Of a stretch of DNA of 64,000 nucleotides, positions 51,415 through 60,330 are shown piece after piece. A program made the position numbers and the translations under genes. The DNA comes from CAZMXS01 sp964570325 (lineage in GTDB: Bacteria > Verrucomicrobiota > Kiritimatiellia > CAIQIC01 > CAZMXS01), in the NCBI GenBank assembly GCA_964570325.1, contig CAZMXS010000001.1, forward strand, positions 1-64,000. The letters run 5' to 3'. How positions within the stretch are numbered: the stretch's first letter is position 1; each line of letters starts with the position of its first letter. The notes beneath the pieces were generated by a model that was not told the DNA's origin, searched no databases, and saw nothing but the letters and a program-made list of their open reading frames with translations.

Positions 51415-52532
51415 GTCCAGTTCCAATCCGGCACCAGGAAGCCGGGAATCACCCACCGGCCATTCCGTCGTTTCCAGATTTGCGGGTTGCGAAACTTTTC
51501 AGCCATTTCAAAAAAACGCGCCACCGTGATGCCCGCGAACCGGCAGAATTTCCCAATATCGGCCCGCGGGGTCTGATCACCGCGCCGGCGAATGATCCGG
51601 ATCGCTTCGGCGCGCGTCATGCGTCCGTTGCGAATCTCAAGCGCCAAGTTGTCGAACAGGCGGGTGAAGCCGAATTTGTACCACTTGAGCCAGTGGTGGA
51701 TGGAGATAAAGTCGTCATCAATGTCGGCGAAATCATAGTAGCCGGTCTTGCCCCCCCGGGCGCGTGCCTTAAAACCGTGCGCGCGAGCCACCTGGAATGT
51801 CACGACCGGATCCCATGCAAAGTAATACCCGAGGAAGATGGCGCGCACGCCGGCACGCCGCAGATCCCATTCGGCCGGGCCGAAATACGGGGTCAGCTCC
51901 TTCGCGCTCAACGTCTCGGAAACCCAGTCACTCGCCGTCGTGCCGTGCATCACGCCATGCGTTTTCAGCCAGCGCCCGTCGAGCCGGAACCCGGTGAGTT
52001 CCTCGGCTGTCGTGCCATATTCAAAGGCCGAATTCTCGCCGTAAACCACGAGCGGGATCTCAAAGCGCACCGCGATATTGAGCGGGATGTTGAACAACGC
52101 CATATGCATCGGGATGGCCGTGGAACCAAACTTCTCCAGCGCGGCCAGCATGAACTTCCTTTCGACGTTTGGGTTGACCTGGTAGTCAATGTGGTCCACG
52201 CCCAGCCTGACGAGGTTGGCCAGGTTCTCCGCGCCGAGGCGCGTGCGGGCGGGGGTCTTCCAAGTGACGGCCAGCGGATTCAACCCGTACTCGAGACACT
52301 TGACCACCTGCCACGTGCTGTCCTTGCCGCCACTGACCGGGATCAAACAGTCATAGCCCGCACCGCGGCGCCGGGCATGGCGCGCGACGCGCGTAAAAGC
52401 GCGCGCCCGGGCCGCCCAATCGATTTCACGCTTGGTCATATGCGCTCGGCACGCGTTGCAGACGCCGTCGGGCCCGATGACCAACCCTGGCCGCGTATTC
52501 GGCAGGACACATTGGGTGCAATAGCGCATCAT
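51411..52532 (-). CDS. N-acetyl sugar amidotransferase (PseA/WbpG family)
   Basis: A 373-residue ATP-dependent amidotransferase. Two zinc-binding CxxC pairs open the protein (C5/C8 and C25/C28), and the ATP-pyrophosphatase loop SGGKDS lies at residues 67-72, with LVVYGENSAFEYG near 160. Relatives WbpG and PseA put an amidino group on nonulosonic or other 2-acetamido sugars using ammonia from a HisH-type partner or, in some loci, an AsnB-type enzyme. No HisH/HisF gene is in the window; asnB follows after repeat C5. Either of two adjacent ATG codons (52532, 52529) may be used. Confidence 0.88.
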   Translation of the reverse strand: MMRYCTQCVLPNTRPGLVIGPDGVCNACRAHMTKREIDWAARARAFTRVARHARRRGAGYDCLIPVSGGKDSTWQVVKCLEYGLNPLAVTWKTPARTRLGAENLANLVRLGVDHIDYQVNPNVERKFMLAALEKFGSTAIPMHMALFNIPLNIAVRFEIPLVVYGENSAFEYGTTAEELTGFRLDGRWLKTHGVMHGTTASDWVSETLSAKELTPYFGPAEWDLRRAGVRAIFLGYYFAWDPVVTFQVARAHGFKARARGGKTGYYDFADIDDDFISIHHWLKWYKFGFTRLFDNLALEIRNGRMTRAEAIRIIRRRGDQTPRADIGKFCRFAGITVARFFEMAEKFRNPQIWKRRNGRWVIPGFLVPDWNWT

Positions 52533-52611
52533 TTCGTCACCCGCATCAGGAAGCCATACAAGCGCTGATTAACCAGGCAACCAATGGAACGAAGATGAAA
52601 CCAGACTTTAA

Positions 52612-52689
52612 TGGCCGCAAAAGAAGGCGCAGAATTTGCAAACGGGCCGAAGCTCTTCTTTTGCGCTTTTTACGACTTTTGGCGGCTAT
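52612..52689. repeat. repeat family C, copy C5
   Basis: ggccgcaaaagaaggcgcag opposite tttacgacttttggcggct, the best-preserved family C copy, between the amidotransferase gene and asnB. Confidence 0.75.
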
Positions 52690-54509
52690 CCATTAAGATC
52701 CATGAACATACGCGCATTGATGAAGTAGAACCAGAACTTGTTCCAGTCGTCTGGCATTGGCCCGGCCGGCACGTGCGCGCGCAGCTTGTCCCGATCAATC
52801 AACTCAAAAATCGGACTGTCGCTGAACAACCAGCTTAGCGTTTCCTCATCCTGAAAATTCACCAGGGAGGTCAAGGACGCGTTGAAGCCTCGCTTACGCG
52901 GGTCCAACCGCACTTGTTCATTGACGATGCCCTTCACCGCCTCGCGCAGGATGTACTTCCCCAGCCCACCTTGCACCAGGTATTCCGTCGGAATCGAATA
53001 CGCAAACTCGAACAGTCGTGAATCGAGATAAGGACTTCGATTCTCGACCGAATAGCGCATGGAGTTCAGGTCGTCCTCGTGCAGAATCGCGCGCGTTCCC
53101 TCGTGAAACATCTCGTTCATCATCCGGTTCTGGAGCAGCTCATCGCAGTACCGTTCCTCGATAAACGGCTCATCGAAAGGCGCCCGCAACAGGCCGGCAA
53201 ACCGGCGGCTGTTAAGGTAAATATGATCGCGGAACTGCGGGTTGCCGAAATAGAGCTCGGGGTTGCTCAGGTAGGGATTCCGCACGAACCGGCCGGGCCC
53301 ATTCCGCCATTCCTCCAGGTAGCGCGGATAATCCGGCGACTCCCGCATGGCGTAGAGATACAGATTGAAGTGGTCGTAGTAACCGGTGACCAGCTCGTCG
53401 GCACCGGTACCAGAGCACGCCACGCGGTAGCCCTCTCGCGCAATGGCTTCAGACAGGAAAGAATGCACGTAATATGAAATCGCATACAGCGGCGCGTCGT
53501 GGTATGCGACCAGGTCCCGCAGCCGTTCGCGGAACCCAACCGGAGAGGTCTCAATGATGGCATACCGGCAATTCAAATCTGCCAGCGTGGCCATGATGTT
53601 ATCCCGCTCGTTATAGCGCTCATCGGAATCAATGATGGAGAACGTCGCGACTTCGTAGCCGAAGCGCTTGGCCGCAATGGAAGCAATCGCGGTGGAGTCC
53701 ACGCCGCCACTAAGGCAAAAGGCGATCGGCACGTCCGCGCGCAGCCGCAGGCGCACACTCTCCAACAAGCGCTCCCGGAACAAATCCACCGCCTCGGCGC
53801 GACGCATGGCGCGCAGCGCGCGGCGCGGCGTCCAATACCGCGTCACCCGCCGCACCCCGCCCGGGCCGGCAACGAGATTGGCGGCGGGCGGCAGCTCGCG
53901 GACGCCCTCAAAGAAAGTGTCCTCCGTTTTATAAAGGGCCTTGTAGCCGTTGACCAGGTACCGCCGGACCTGCGCGCGAGCCACGTTCAGACGGACACCC
54001 GCCAGGCTCCGGATGAACTTGACCTCGGAGCCGAAGTACAAACCGCCGTCGTATTCGAAGTAATAAAGCGGCTTTTCAGCGAAACGATCACGCGAAAGGA
54101 ACAGCGTGCCGGTACGGCCGTCGAAAATCGCAAAGCTCCACATGCCTTCAAAATCCCGCACGCAATCCGTTCCGCGCAGCAGGTACCAACACAGCAGGAC
54201 TTCCGTGTCGGACGTGGTGCGCAGCTCCACGCCGCGCCGTTGGAGTTCCGCGCGTAGCTCCACGTGGTTGTATATCTCGCCATTGAATACCAGCACGCAA
54301 CCGTCCCGTTCGAAAGGCTGGTTCGAACGCGGGTCGAGATCAACGATGGACAGCCGCGAGTGCAGTAGCACCCCGCGCCAACCCGCCGCGGCAAGCTCAC
54401 GAAAATCCCGGTGATCGGGCCCTCGGTTCCGCATCAGGTCGAGCGTGGCCGCCACCCGGTCACGCTCGGGAACGCTGTCAAACCCCATGTATCCAGCTAT
54501 TCCGCACAT
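52686..54509 (-). CDS. asnB: asparagine synthetase-type amidotransferase, second copy
   Basis: A 607-residue protein. Cys2 is the glutaminase nucleophile, FNGEIYN lies near residue 85, and SGGVDS at 267-272 is the ATP loop. It differs widely from the copy at 1869, with a different set of C-terminal motifs (DDLNSMRYSVENRSPYLDSRLFE near 505). Set beside an N-acetyl sugar amidotransferase and a NeuB-like gene, it may supply ammonia or amidate a sugar acid rather than make asparagine (inference). The ATG at 54509 gives the required Met-Cys start; eight upstream codons are not used. Confidence 0.9.
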   Translation of the reverse strand: MCGIAGYMGFDSVPERDRVAATLDLMRNRGPDHRDFRELAAAGWRGVLLHSRLSIVDLDPRSNQPFERDGCVLVFNGEIYNHVELRAELQRRGVELRTTSDTEVLLCWYLLRGTDCVRDFEGMWSFAIFDGRTGTLFLSRDRFAEKPLYYFEYDGGLYFGSEVKFIRSLAGVRLNVARAQVRRYLVNGYKALYKTEDTFFEGVRELPPAANLVAGPGGVRRVTRYWTPRRALRAMRRAEAVDLFRERLLESVRLRLRADVPIAFCLSGGVDSTAIASIAAKRFGYEVATFSIIDSDERYNERDNIMATLADLNCRYAIIETSPVGFRERLRDLVAYHDAPLYAISYYVHSFLSEAIAREGYRVACSGTGADELVTGYYDHFNLYLYAMRESPDYPRYLEEWRNGPGRFVRNPYLSNPELYFGNPQFRDHIYLNSRRFAGLLRAPFDEPFIEERYCDELLQNRMMNEMFHEGTRAILHEDDLNSMRYSVENRSPYLDSRLFEFAYSIPTEYLVQGGLGKYILREAVKGIVNEQVRLDPRKRGFNASLTSLVNFQDEETLSWLFSDSPIFELIDRDKLRAHVPAGPMPDDWNKFWFYFINARMFMDLNG

Positions 54510-54639
54510 ATCAAAGAACCATTCATCGCGCATTAAGCGCCCTGACGGATTGCTTCAATCGCGCTAAATTCAGCCTGTCAACATCCAGGGAAGAACAGCC
54601 TGCAAGCACAGGAACTCTGCTCCAGTTTTCCCCATTATG
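54510..54639. other. spacer
   Basis: 130 bases between asnB and the NeuB-like gene. I see no repeat copy and no clear promoter. Confidence 0.4.
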
Positions 54640-55650
54640 TCATTCCAAATGTTGTTCCAAGATCAAGTCATGCTGCTTCCGCGCGGCTCTTAACCGGCGG
54701 CCGACCAGGGTCGCCGATGCAACTGGCGGCAGCCCGTTGCTCGGCCGCACAAAGTCCAGGTCAGCCCCTGCCAGGATTGTGCCGGCCGGCAGATCTCGGG
54801 CCGCTACGATGCTGCGCCGCGCTGCGGCGGCCATCTTCTGCTCCGCCTCCGACGGATTCTTTTCGCCCGTTCCAAGCATCTGGTCGAACGTATGGACCAC
54901 ATCCGCCAGCCGACTCATATCCGCGGGGTCGGCGGAGAGCGCGTGATCGCGGAAGGTCGTCCGGTTTTTGTCGAGCGTGAAGTGCTTCTCGATGAGCCGG
55001 GCCCCCAGGGCCAGCGCCGCCACCGCGCTTTCGATGCCCAGCGCGTGATCGGAGTAACCCACGGTCAGGCCGAACGTGTCGGCCAGCGCGCGAATGGCCC
55101 GCAAGTTCAATTCCGCCAGGGGCGCGGGATAGAGGCTCACGCAGTGCAGCAGCGCCAGCATTTCCGCCGACGTGCCGCGCGCGAGATGCGCGGCGATGGT
55201 CTGGACCGCCGCGCGGATTTCATCCATGCGGCTCATCCCCGTCGACAGCAGGACTGGCTTGCCCGATGCGGCGGCGGCCGCCAGCAACGGCTCGAACGTC
55301 AGGTCACCGGAGGCGATCTTGACCGCCGCCAGCAGCGGCAGCACGCGCTGCAGCGAGTCAACATCGAATGCCGAGGCCATGAATAATATGCCTTTCTTCT
55401 CCGCCAGCGCCGCCATGTCTGCAAGCACATCCGGCGGCAGCCGGAACCGCTCCAGTTGCTGTATTCGCTCCGTCTGCAAGCGGTTGACGAGCCGCGTGGG
55501 GTCAATGACCTGGATCTTTACCGCATCCGCTCCCGCCTCAGCGGCGGCCGTGACCATTTCCAGCGCTGCCGCAGCACTGCCTTCGTGGTTATTGCCGATC
55601 TCGGCCACCAAAAGCCTGTCCCGACCCAGATCACACCCACCGATAATCAC
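54640..55650 (-). CDS. NeuB-like nonulosonic acid synthase
   Basis: A 336-residue NeuB/SpsE family enzyme: VAEIGNNHEGS at about residues 15-25, the KIASGD metal/phosphoenolpyruvate strand near 110, STGMSRMDEI, GYSDHALG near 195, LIEKHFTLDKN near 216, and a C-terminal SAF-like domain. These enzymes condense phosphoenolpyruvate with a 6-carbon N-acetyl sugar to form sialic, legionaminic or pseudaminic acid; sequence alone does not say which. GTG start (55648-55650) overlaps the upstream acetyltransferase stop (GTGA). Last of a five-gene coupled chain. Confidence 0.9.
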   Translation of the reverse strand: MIIGGCDLGRDRLLVAEIGNNHEGSAAAALEMVTAAAEAGADAVKIQVIDPTRLVNRLQTERIQQLERFRLPPDVLADMAALAEKKGILFMASAFDVDSLQRVLPLLAAVKIASGDLTFEPLLAAAAASGKPVLLSTGMSRMDEIRAAVQTIAAHLARGTSAEMLALLHCVSLYPAPLAELNLRAIRALADTFGLTVGYSDHALGIESAVAALALGARLIEKHFTLDKNRTTFRDHALSADPADMSRLADVVHTFDQMLGTGEKNPSEAEQKMAAAARRSIVAARDLPAGTILAGADLDFVRPSNGLPPVASATLVGRRLRAARKQHDLILEQHLE

Positions 55651-56378
55651 CTGATCACCTGCCCGTTCCGCGCATGGGCATGCAGCGTGTATTGAGTTTC
55701 GACAATACGGAATCCACAGGTTTCATAGAGTCGCAACGAAGGGATATTCGCCACCTGCGTCCCAACGCGGACACGCTGGCATTGGCCAACCGAATCTCGG
55801 ACAAACCGGTTGACCATCGCTTTCCCGATCCCGCGCCCTTGGCAGTTTTTTGCCACCCCAATCAAATCTATGACGCGCACCGGCGCGCCGCCCAGCATGA
55901 TCTGTAGAGCAGCTAAAAAACCCGCTGGCTCACCATCCGCCAACGCCACCAGAAGTTGGTCTCCCCGTTTTTTCTCACAGTAATTACGGACCCACTCGCG
56001 CTTGATCGCATCCGCAGCCGTTTTCGGCACAAGGGGGTCCAGATGAAACCGCGAGTAGATGAACGTGGTGGCCGCGATGTCCATCACGGCCGGGTGCTCA
56101 CCGGGTCGGATGTCCCGAATTTCGCAGCCATCGGCCGGCCCGGTTGTCGCCCCGGGCTCGCGCTCCAAGCTAACATTCACCTCCACGACGGCAAAGCCGG
56201 CAACAGTCAGCGCCCGAACGGTCGCCATATCCGTCGTGGGGGCTTTTGTGTAAAAAAACGCTTGTCCGCCGCGAGCTTGCGCAACCAGATCCGTGCCCAA
56301 AATCGGTTCCACCGGAATCACCTTGAAAACCGGGCAACCGAAAACCCCAGCCAACCAGTCATCGGCCACATACTTCAT
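55647..56378 (-). CDS. GNAT acetyltransferase
   Basis: A 243-residue protein. The first half resembles the WecD-like N-terminal region (FFYTKAPTTDM, VVEVNVSLER). The second half is a GNAT domain with FIYSRFHLDPL near 118, IDLIGVAKNCQGRGIGKAMV near 175 (acetyl-CoA loop) and RLYETCGFRIVETQYTLHAH. In a NeuB cluster such an enzyme would N-acetylate the amino sugar made by the DegT aminotransferase, like LegH or PseH (inference). ATG (56376-56378) overlaps the SDR stop by 4 bases. Confidence 0.85.
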   Translation of the reverse strand: MKYVADDWLAGVFGCPVFKVIPVEPILGTDLVAQARGGQAFFYTKAPTTDMATVRALTVAGFAVVEVNVSLEREPGATTGPADGCEIRDIRPGEHPAVMDIAATTFIYSRFHLDPLVPKTAADAIKREWVRNYCEKKRGDQLLVALADGEPAGFLAALQIMLGGAPVRVIDLIGVAKNCQGRGIGKAMVNRFVRDSVGQCQRVRVGTQVANIPSLRLYETCGFRIVETQYTLHAHARNGQVIR

Positions 56379-57424
56379 GCATCCACCTTGATTTCCATCC
56401 AGAACTGGCCCGTCGGACAAAGCTGGCGATACCATTCGATGTATTTCGGGAAGCCGACCTCAATCGGGTGCTGCGGGTTGTAACCCAGAAACTCTCGCGC
56501 TTTTTTGATGCTCAACGTGCCACGGAATGGCATCAGCTTGTCGCGCTCCGTGTGCTCAATCGGCGCATCGGGGAAATACCGCTTGATGACGGCCACCAAT
56601 TCATTCACCGAGCGCGCCTGCCCATAGGTCATGTTGAAGATCTGGTTGCGCGCGTTGGGGTGCTGGATGGCCAGCATCACGCCTTCAGCCAAATCATCAA
56701 TGTAGGTAAAGTCCAGCCGCTCGCTTCCATCGCCGTCCACCCGCAGCGCTCCGCCTTTCAGCGCGCTCTCGATGAAGATCTGGCCGACGCGCCGGCTCAC
56801 ACATCGCGGGCCGTATAGCGCCGAGGGCCGGATGATCGTGTACGGCAGATCGCTGACCTGCTGATAGGCGATCACCATCTTCTCGCCGGCCACTTTCAGC
56901 GCGCCATATATACCCAAGGGATTAAGCGGATGTTCCTCATCCACCTCCGCCGTCTGGAAATTACCGTAAGCCATGCTGGACGAGAAAAAAATGAACTGTT
57001 CAACGCTGCCCTTGGCAAAATCGAGTGCATTCTCGAGCGTGCGCAGGCTGTGGTCGAACGTACTGAACGGATCCTTGTTGGCGCGGCCGGCGTGAGCTAC
57101 CGCCGCCAGGTGCACGATTACCTGGGGCTGAATCTGGCCGAGAATCCGGCACAGGGCATGGTAGTCGCGCGCATCCTGCACATGCAACGGGATGTTGGCC
57201 GCGCGCAGCATGTCCAGGCGCTGGTTAATGATCCGCAGATACAGGTCACGGTCCTGCTGCGGAGCGGTGGAGGACGAAAAAGCCAGCAGGTTGTTCACCT
57301 GGAGACCATCCACAATTTCCACCTTCGCGCCCCGCGCCGCCAACGCGAGGGCCAGGTTGTGCCCGATAAAACCCGCGCCGCCTAACAAGGCGATCTTGCG
57401 ATCTTTCAACGAAACAAGGTTCAT
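56375..57424 (-). CDS. NAD-dependent epimerase/dehydratase (extended SDR)
   Basis: A 349-residue extended SDR. GGAGFIG at 15-21 binds NAD, the catalytic serine is in FFSSSMAYGN near 145, and the tyrosine and lysine are in YGALK near 173. It is UDP- or dTDP-sugar 4,6-dehydratase/epimerase-like; its place between an acetyltransferase and an aminotransferase fits the LegB/PseB step that makes the 4-keto sugar. Its length suits a C4 epimerase equally well. Coupled by 4-base overlaps on both sides. Confidence 0.85.
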   Translation of the reverse strand: MNLVSLKDRKIALLGGAGFIGHNLALALAARGAKVEIVDGLQVNNLLAFSSSTAPQQDRDLYLRIINQRLDMLRAANIPLHVQDARDYHALCRILGQIQPQVIVHLAAVAHAGRANKDPFSTFDHSLRTLENALDFAKGSVEQFIFFSSSMAYGNFQTAEVDEEHPLNPLGIYGALKVAGEKMVIAYQQVSDLPYTIIRPSALYGPRCVSRRVGQIFIESALKGGALRVDGDGSERLDFTYIDDLAEGVMLAIQHPNARNQIFNMTYGQARSVNELVAVIKRYFPDAPIEHTERDKLMPFRGTLSIKKAREFLGYNPQHPIEVGFPKYIEWYRQLCPTGQFWMEIKVDA

Positions 57425-58575
57425 TTCAGGCCCTCCAACACCGTGCGGACCGCGCTAGCGATATAATCCATGTCTTCCAGCCCCAAGTGCGGCCCCACTG
57501 GAAGCGCCACCGAACAATCGCTGATCCGGGCCGCTTCGGGATACGCCGTAGCATCGTATGGATATTTCTGACGGTAGTAGGTCATCCGCGGCACAGGCTG
57601 TGGGTAGTAGATGCTGGTCCCAACCCCGAGCGCATTCAGCTTCTCGATTACTTCTGCCCGCCGACCGGCGCGGCCCCCCCCCAGCACGATACTCAAGCAA
57701 TAGTGGCTGCTGGCGGCCGGTCCGGCGCCATCCAATATCCGGATATCCGCAAGCCCCGCCAATCCCATGCGCAGCCGATCGAAATTCGCGGCCCGTCGCC
57801 TCAGGATTTCATCCACTTTCCGCATCTGCTGGCGGCCCAGCGCCGCCTGCAACTCGCTCATGCGATAGTTCAGCCCCAATTCGACTACGTCATACATTCC
57901 GGGCACCTTGCGCTCGGCATGGCTCCGATCAACGCCGAAGGCCCGCTGGCGGGCAACGGATGCCGCCACCTCCTTGTGTCGGGAGACCAACATGCCGCCT
58001 TCGCCCGTCGTGATGTGCTTCACCGGATAGAACGAGAAACAGCCGGCATCCCCGAACAGCGCGGCATGCCGGCCGTCATAACGCGAACCTACGGCCAAGG
58101 CGCAATCCTCGATTACCTTCAAACCATGCCGTTCCGCAATGGCCATGATCTCCGACATGCGACAGGGAATGCCCAGAAAATGAACCAGCCCGATGGCGCG
58201 CGTGCGCGCTGTGACAGCGGCAGCAACCCGCACTGGATCGAGGTTCCCGGTCGCCGGCTCGCAGTCAACGAATACCGGCCGAGCGCCCACCAGCTCCACC
58301 GCATGCACGGTGGCCACATGGGTCATCGCCGGCACAATCACTTCGTCCCCCGGTCCGATGCCAAAATGGTAATAAGCCATATGCAGCGCGGCCATGCAGG
58401 AACTCATCGAGACACAATGCGCGTCATCGCCGAGAAAGCGGGCGAAGTCCTCCTCAAACCCCTTGCACTGGGGGCCGTGCGTCAGGATGTTTCCTTGCAG
58501 CACCTCCAGCACGGCCTGCCGCTCGGCATCTTCGATCCAAGGACGGGCGAACGGTATGTTTCGCGTTGCGTTCAT
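57421..58575 (-). CDS. DegT/DnrJ/EryC1 sugar aminotransferase
   Basis: A 384-residue pyridoxal-phosphate aminotransferase: SMSSCMAALHMA near 56, VIPA...TFV-type strand (VIVPAMTHVATVHA), LKVIEDCAL with the cofactor aspartate near 157, and SFYPVKHITTGEGG with Lys186. It would aminate a 4-keto-6-deoxy sugar nucleotide, like LegC or PseC. The ATG at 58575 overlaps the Gfo/Idh stop by 4 bases. Three DegT enzymes in one window (also 34771 and 61782) imply at least two or three different amino sugars. Confidence 0.9.
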   Translation of the reverse strand: MNATRNIPFARPWIEDAERQAVLEVLQGNILTHGPQCKGFEEDFARFLGDDAHCVSMSSCMAALHMAYYHFGIGPGDEVIVPAMTHVATVHAVELVGARPVFVDCEPATGNLDPVRVAAAVTARTRAIGLVHFLGIPCRMSEIMAIAERHGLKVIEDCALAVGSRYDGRHAALFGDAGCFSFYPVKHITTGEGGMLVSRHKEVAASVARQRAFGVDRSHAERKVPGMYDVVELGLNYRMSELQAALGRQQMRKVDEILRRRAANFDRLRMGLAGLADIRILDGAGPAASSHYCLSIVLGGGRAGRRAEVIEKLNALGVGTSIYYPQPVPRMTYYRQKYPYDATAYPEAARISDCSVALPVGPHLGLEDMDYIASAVRTVLEGLK

Positions 58576-59591
58576 ATGTAGCAGACCTCCACTTCTTTGT
58601 TTTCTCGCACGGATTCGTCGGCGGCGGCGCAGACGCTGATGGCATCGAACAGCAATTGTGTGTCCGCCGTCACGTCGCGTTCCGCCAGGATATCCGCAAC
58701 AAAGCCGGGAATTAGATCCCCCTTGTTGGACGCGAGCGGCGCCAGGGCAATGAATTCCGGCGGCTGGTCGGGATCGCGGCTGGCGTGCCAACGCGCGCCG
58801 GCGTCGTCGTACAAGAACGACGCCCGGGTGCCGAACAGTCGGAGCACATGTTGATGGCGATGCACACAGCCGAAATTAGCTGTCACCCGGCCGACCATTC
58901 CCGATTCGAAACGGAAGGTTGCGGCGACGAAATCATCGTATCGGAACAACGTCTCCCGCGTGCTGATGCGATTGCCTGCCGCGTAGGCTGTCGCCGGCCT
59001 TGCCCCGCTCAGCCAGAGCATCAGATCAACCAGGTGCACTCCGCCGCCGAGCATGACGGAGTAGTCTCGGACATCCCTGCGCCAGCCGGCGGTGATCTTG
59101 TGCAAGCGGCCGTAAAGATAATCGCCGTCAATTGCATATAGCTCCCCGACAGTCCCCGTCACAATCTGTTCGCGCAACCACCGGTACAGCGGCGCGGCGC
59201 GCAGGATCAGGTTCGACGCGAGGTGAACACGACCGCCATAGCGCGCCCAGGCGGCCTTAAGCGAGCGGAGTTCTGCCAAAGTGCGGCACAGTGGCTTCTC
59301 GACAAAGACATGCTTGCCGGCCTCAAGCGCGGCCAATGTCTGGGCGTAGTGCGCATCGTCGAACGAGGCGATGGACACCAAGTCCACCTCTGGGTCCAAT
59401 AGGACCGGCTCGTAGTTGTCGGCCACGGTCTCGGCGCCGAGTTCAGCCGCAAGCTTGCGTGCCCGGGCCAGGTCAAGATCACATAGTGTCCGGAGCCGGC
59501 AATGGCCGGTGATCGCGTAAGCCCGCGCATGCTGCTCACCCACACCCAGTCCGACAACCGCGACACCGAGTTTGTTTGATGGCGCGCTCAT
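58572..59591 (-). CDS. Gfo/Idh/MocA-family oxidoreductase
   Basis: A 339-residue NAD(P)-dependent oxidoreductase. GVAVVGLGVGEQHARAY opens the Rossmann fold, VFVEKPLC near residue 95 is the family's EKP motif with the catalytic lysine, and the second domain (YAIDGDYLYGRL, GGGVHLVDLM with a conserved histidine near 185) follows. Members oxidise or reduce sugar-nucleotide carbons, for example in amino-sugar pathways. Its product feeds the DegT enzyme downstream (inference). ATG at 59591; repeat C6 lies upstream. Confidence 0.88.
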   Translation of the reverse strand: MSAPSNKLGVAVVGLGVGEQHARAYAITGHCRLRTLCDLDLARARKLAAELGAETVADNYEPVLLDPEVDLVSIASFDDAHYAQTLAALEAGKHVFVEKPLCRTLAELRSLKAAWARYGGRVHLASNLILRAAPLYRWLREQIVTGTVGELYAIDGDYLYGRLHKITAGWRRDVRDYSVMLGGGVHLVDLMLWLSGARPATAYAAGNRISTRETLFRYDDFVAATFRFESGMVGRVTANFGCVHRHQHVLRLFGTRASFLYDDAGARWHASRDPDQPPEFIALAPLASNKGDLIPGFVADILAERDVTADTQLLFDAISVCAAADESVRENKEVEVCYI

Positions 59592-59593
59592 CT

Positions 59594-59665
59594 TGGCCGC
59601 GAAAAGCGCAGAATTAGCAAGAGACCAAATGCTTCCTTTGCGTCGGTTGTGACGCCTTGCGGCAA
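59594..59665. repeat. repeat family C, copy C6
   Basis: ttggccgcgaaaagcgcaga opposite gttgtgacgccttgcggc, 72 bases, separating the nucleotidyltransferase gene from the NeuB group. Confidence 0.68.
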
Positions 59666-59670
59666 TCACC

Positions 59671-60330
59671 TCATTCCGCCACCGGCATCGCCAGCGGCGG
59701 TGCACTGGACTCCAACCGTCTTTCCAACGCCCGCAGATCCTCAAGGGTGTCTACAACGAACCGCTGCGCAGCCAACGCGGAATCTGCGCTGCGCAGATTG
59801 TGGATCACGAAGAGGTCGGCGTGGTTGTAGTAATACCGTGTTACATGCTCGCGCTCGGCGGCGTCGAGCGGTCTGGCCGCCACCCGCATGAATGTCGCCG
59901 TCCGCAGCAGTTCAACGCTCTGGCCCGGCGGAAAGGTCCGGGGGAAGACATTGGTCACCAAGTCGCAATCCGGCCAGCGCTCCACCCAAGCCAGCGCCTT
60001 CTCCAGCAAGCCCGGGTCCAGCAACGGGCTATCGCCGCACACCCGAAAGAACCAGTCGCATGGATACACCTCCAAGCAAACGCGAAAACGCGCGCTCACG
60101 TCGTCCCGCTCCCCGCGGAACACCGCCACGCCCAAGCTCCCCACATAGGCCGCCAGCGGATCATCGCTCTCATCGCGGCTGGTGGCCACCAAAACGCGGG
60201 CGCGCGGCAACACCCGGCTGACCTGCTCGATCACGCGCGCGATTACCGCGCGGCCCGCCAATGGGGCCAGCATCTTGCCCGGGAAGCGTTGCGACGACAT
60301 GCGGGCCTGGATAATCGCGCGAACGTTCAC
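59671..60330 (-). CDS. SpsF-like cytidylyltransferase-type nucleotidyltransferase
   Basis: A 219-residue protein starting with AIIQARMSSQRFPGKML, the signature of SpsF/NeuA/KdsB-like enzymes that make a CMP- or other NDP-sugar. FRVCGDSPLLDPGLL near residue 92 carries the metal-site aspartate, and DLVTNVFPRTFPPGQSVE is typical. At 219 residues it is slightly short. It may activate the NeuB product, though most SpsF-like proteins have no tested substrate. GTG start (60328-60330) overlaps the ABC ATPase stop by 4 bases; the longer frame within the ABC gene is a shadow. Confidence 0.82.
   Translation of the reverse strand: MNVRAIIQARMSSQRFPGKMLAPLAGRAVIARVIEQVSRVLPRARVLVATSRDESDDPLAAYVGSLGVAVFRGERDDVSARFRVCLEVYPCDWFFRVCGDSPLLDPGLLEKALAWVERWPDCDLVTNVFPRTFPPGQSVELLRTATFMRVAARPLDAAEREHVTRYYYNHADLFVIHNLRSADSALAAQRFVVDTLEDLRALERRLESSAPPLAMPVAE

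Noticed and set aside
57487..58581. Long plus-strand open frame (364 codons) antisense to the DegT gene
   Set aside because: Typical GC-rich antisense frame; no domain, and the opposite strand encodes a clear aminotransferase.
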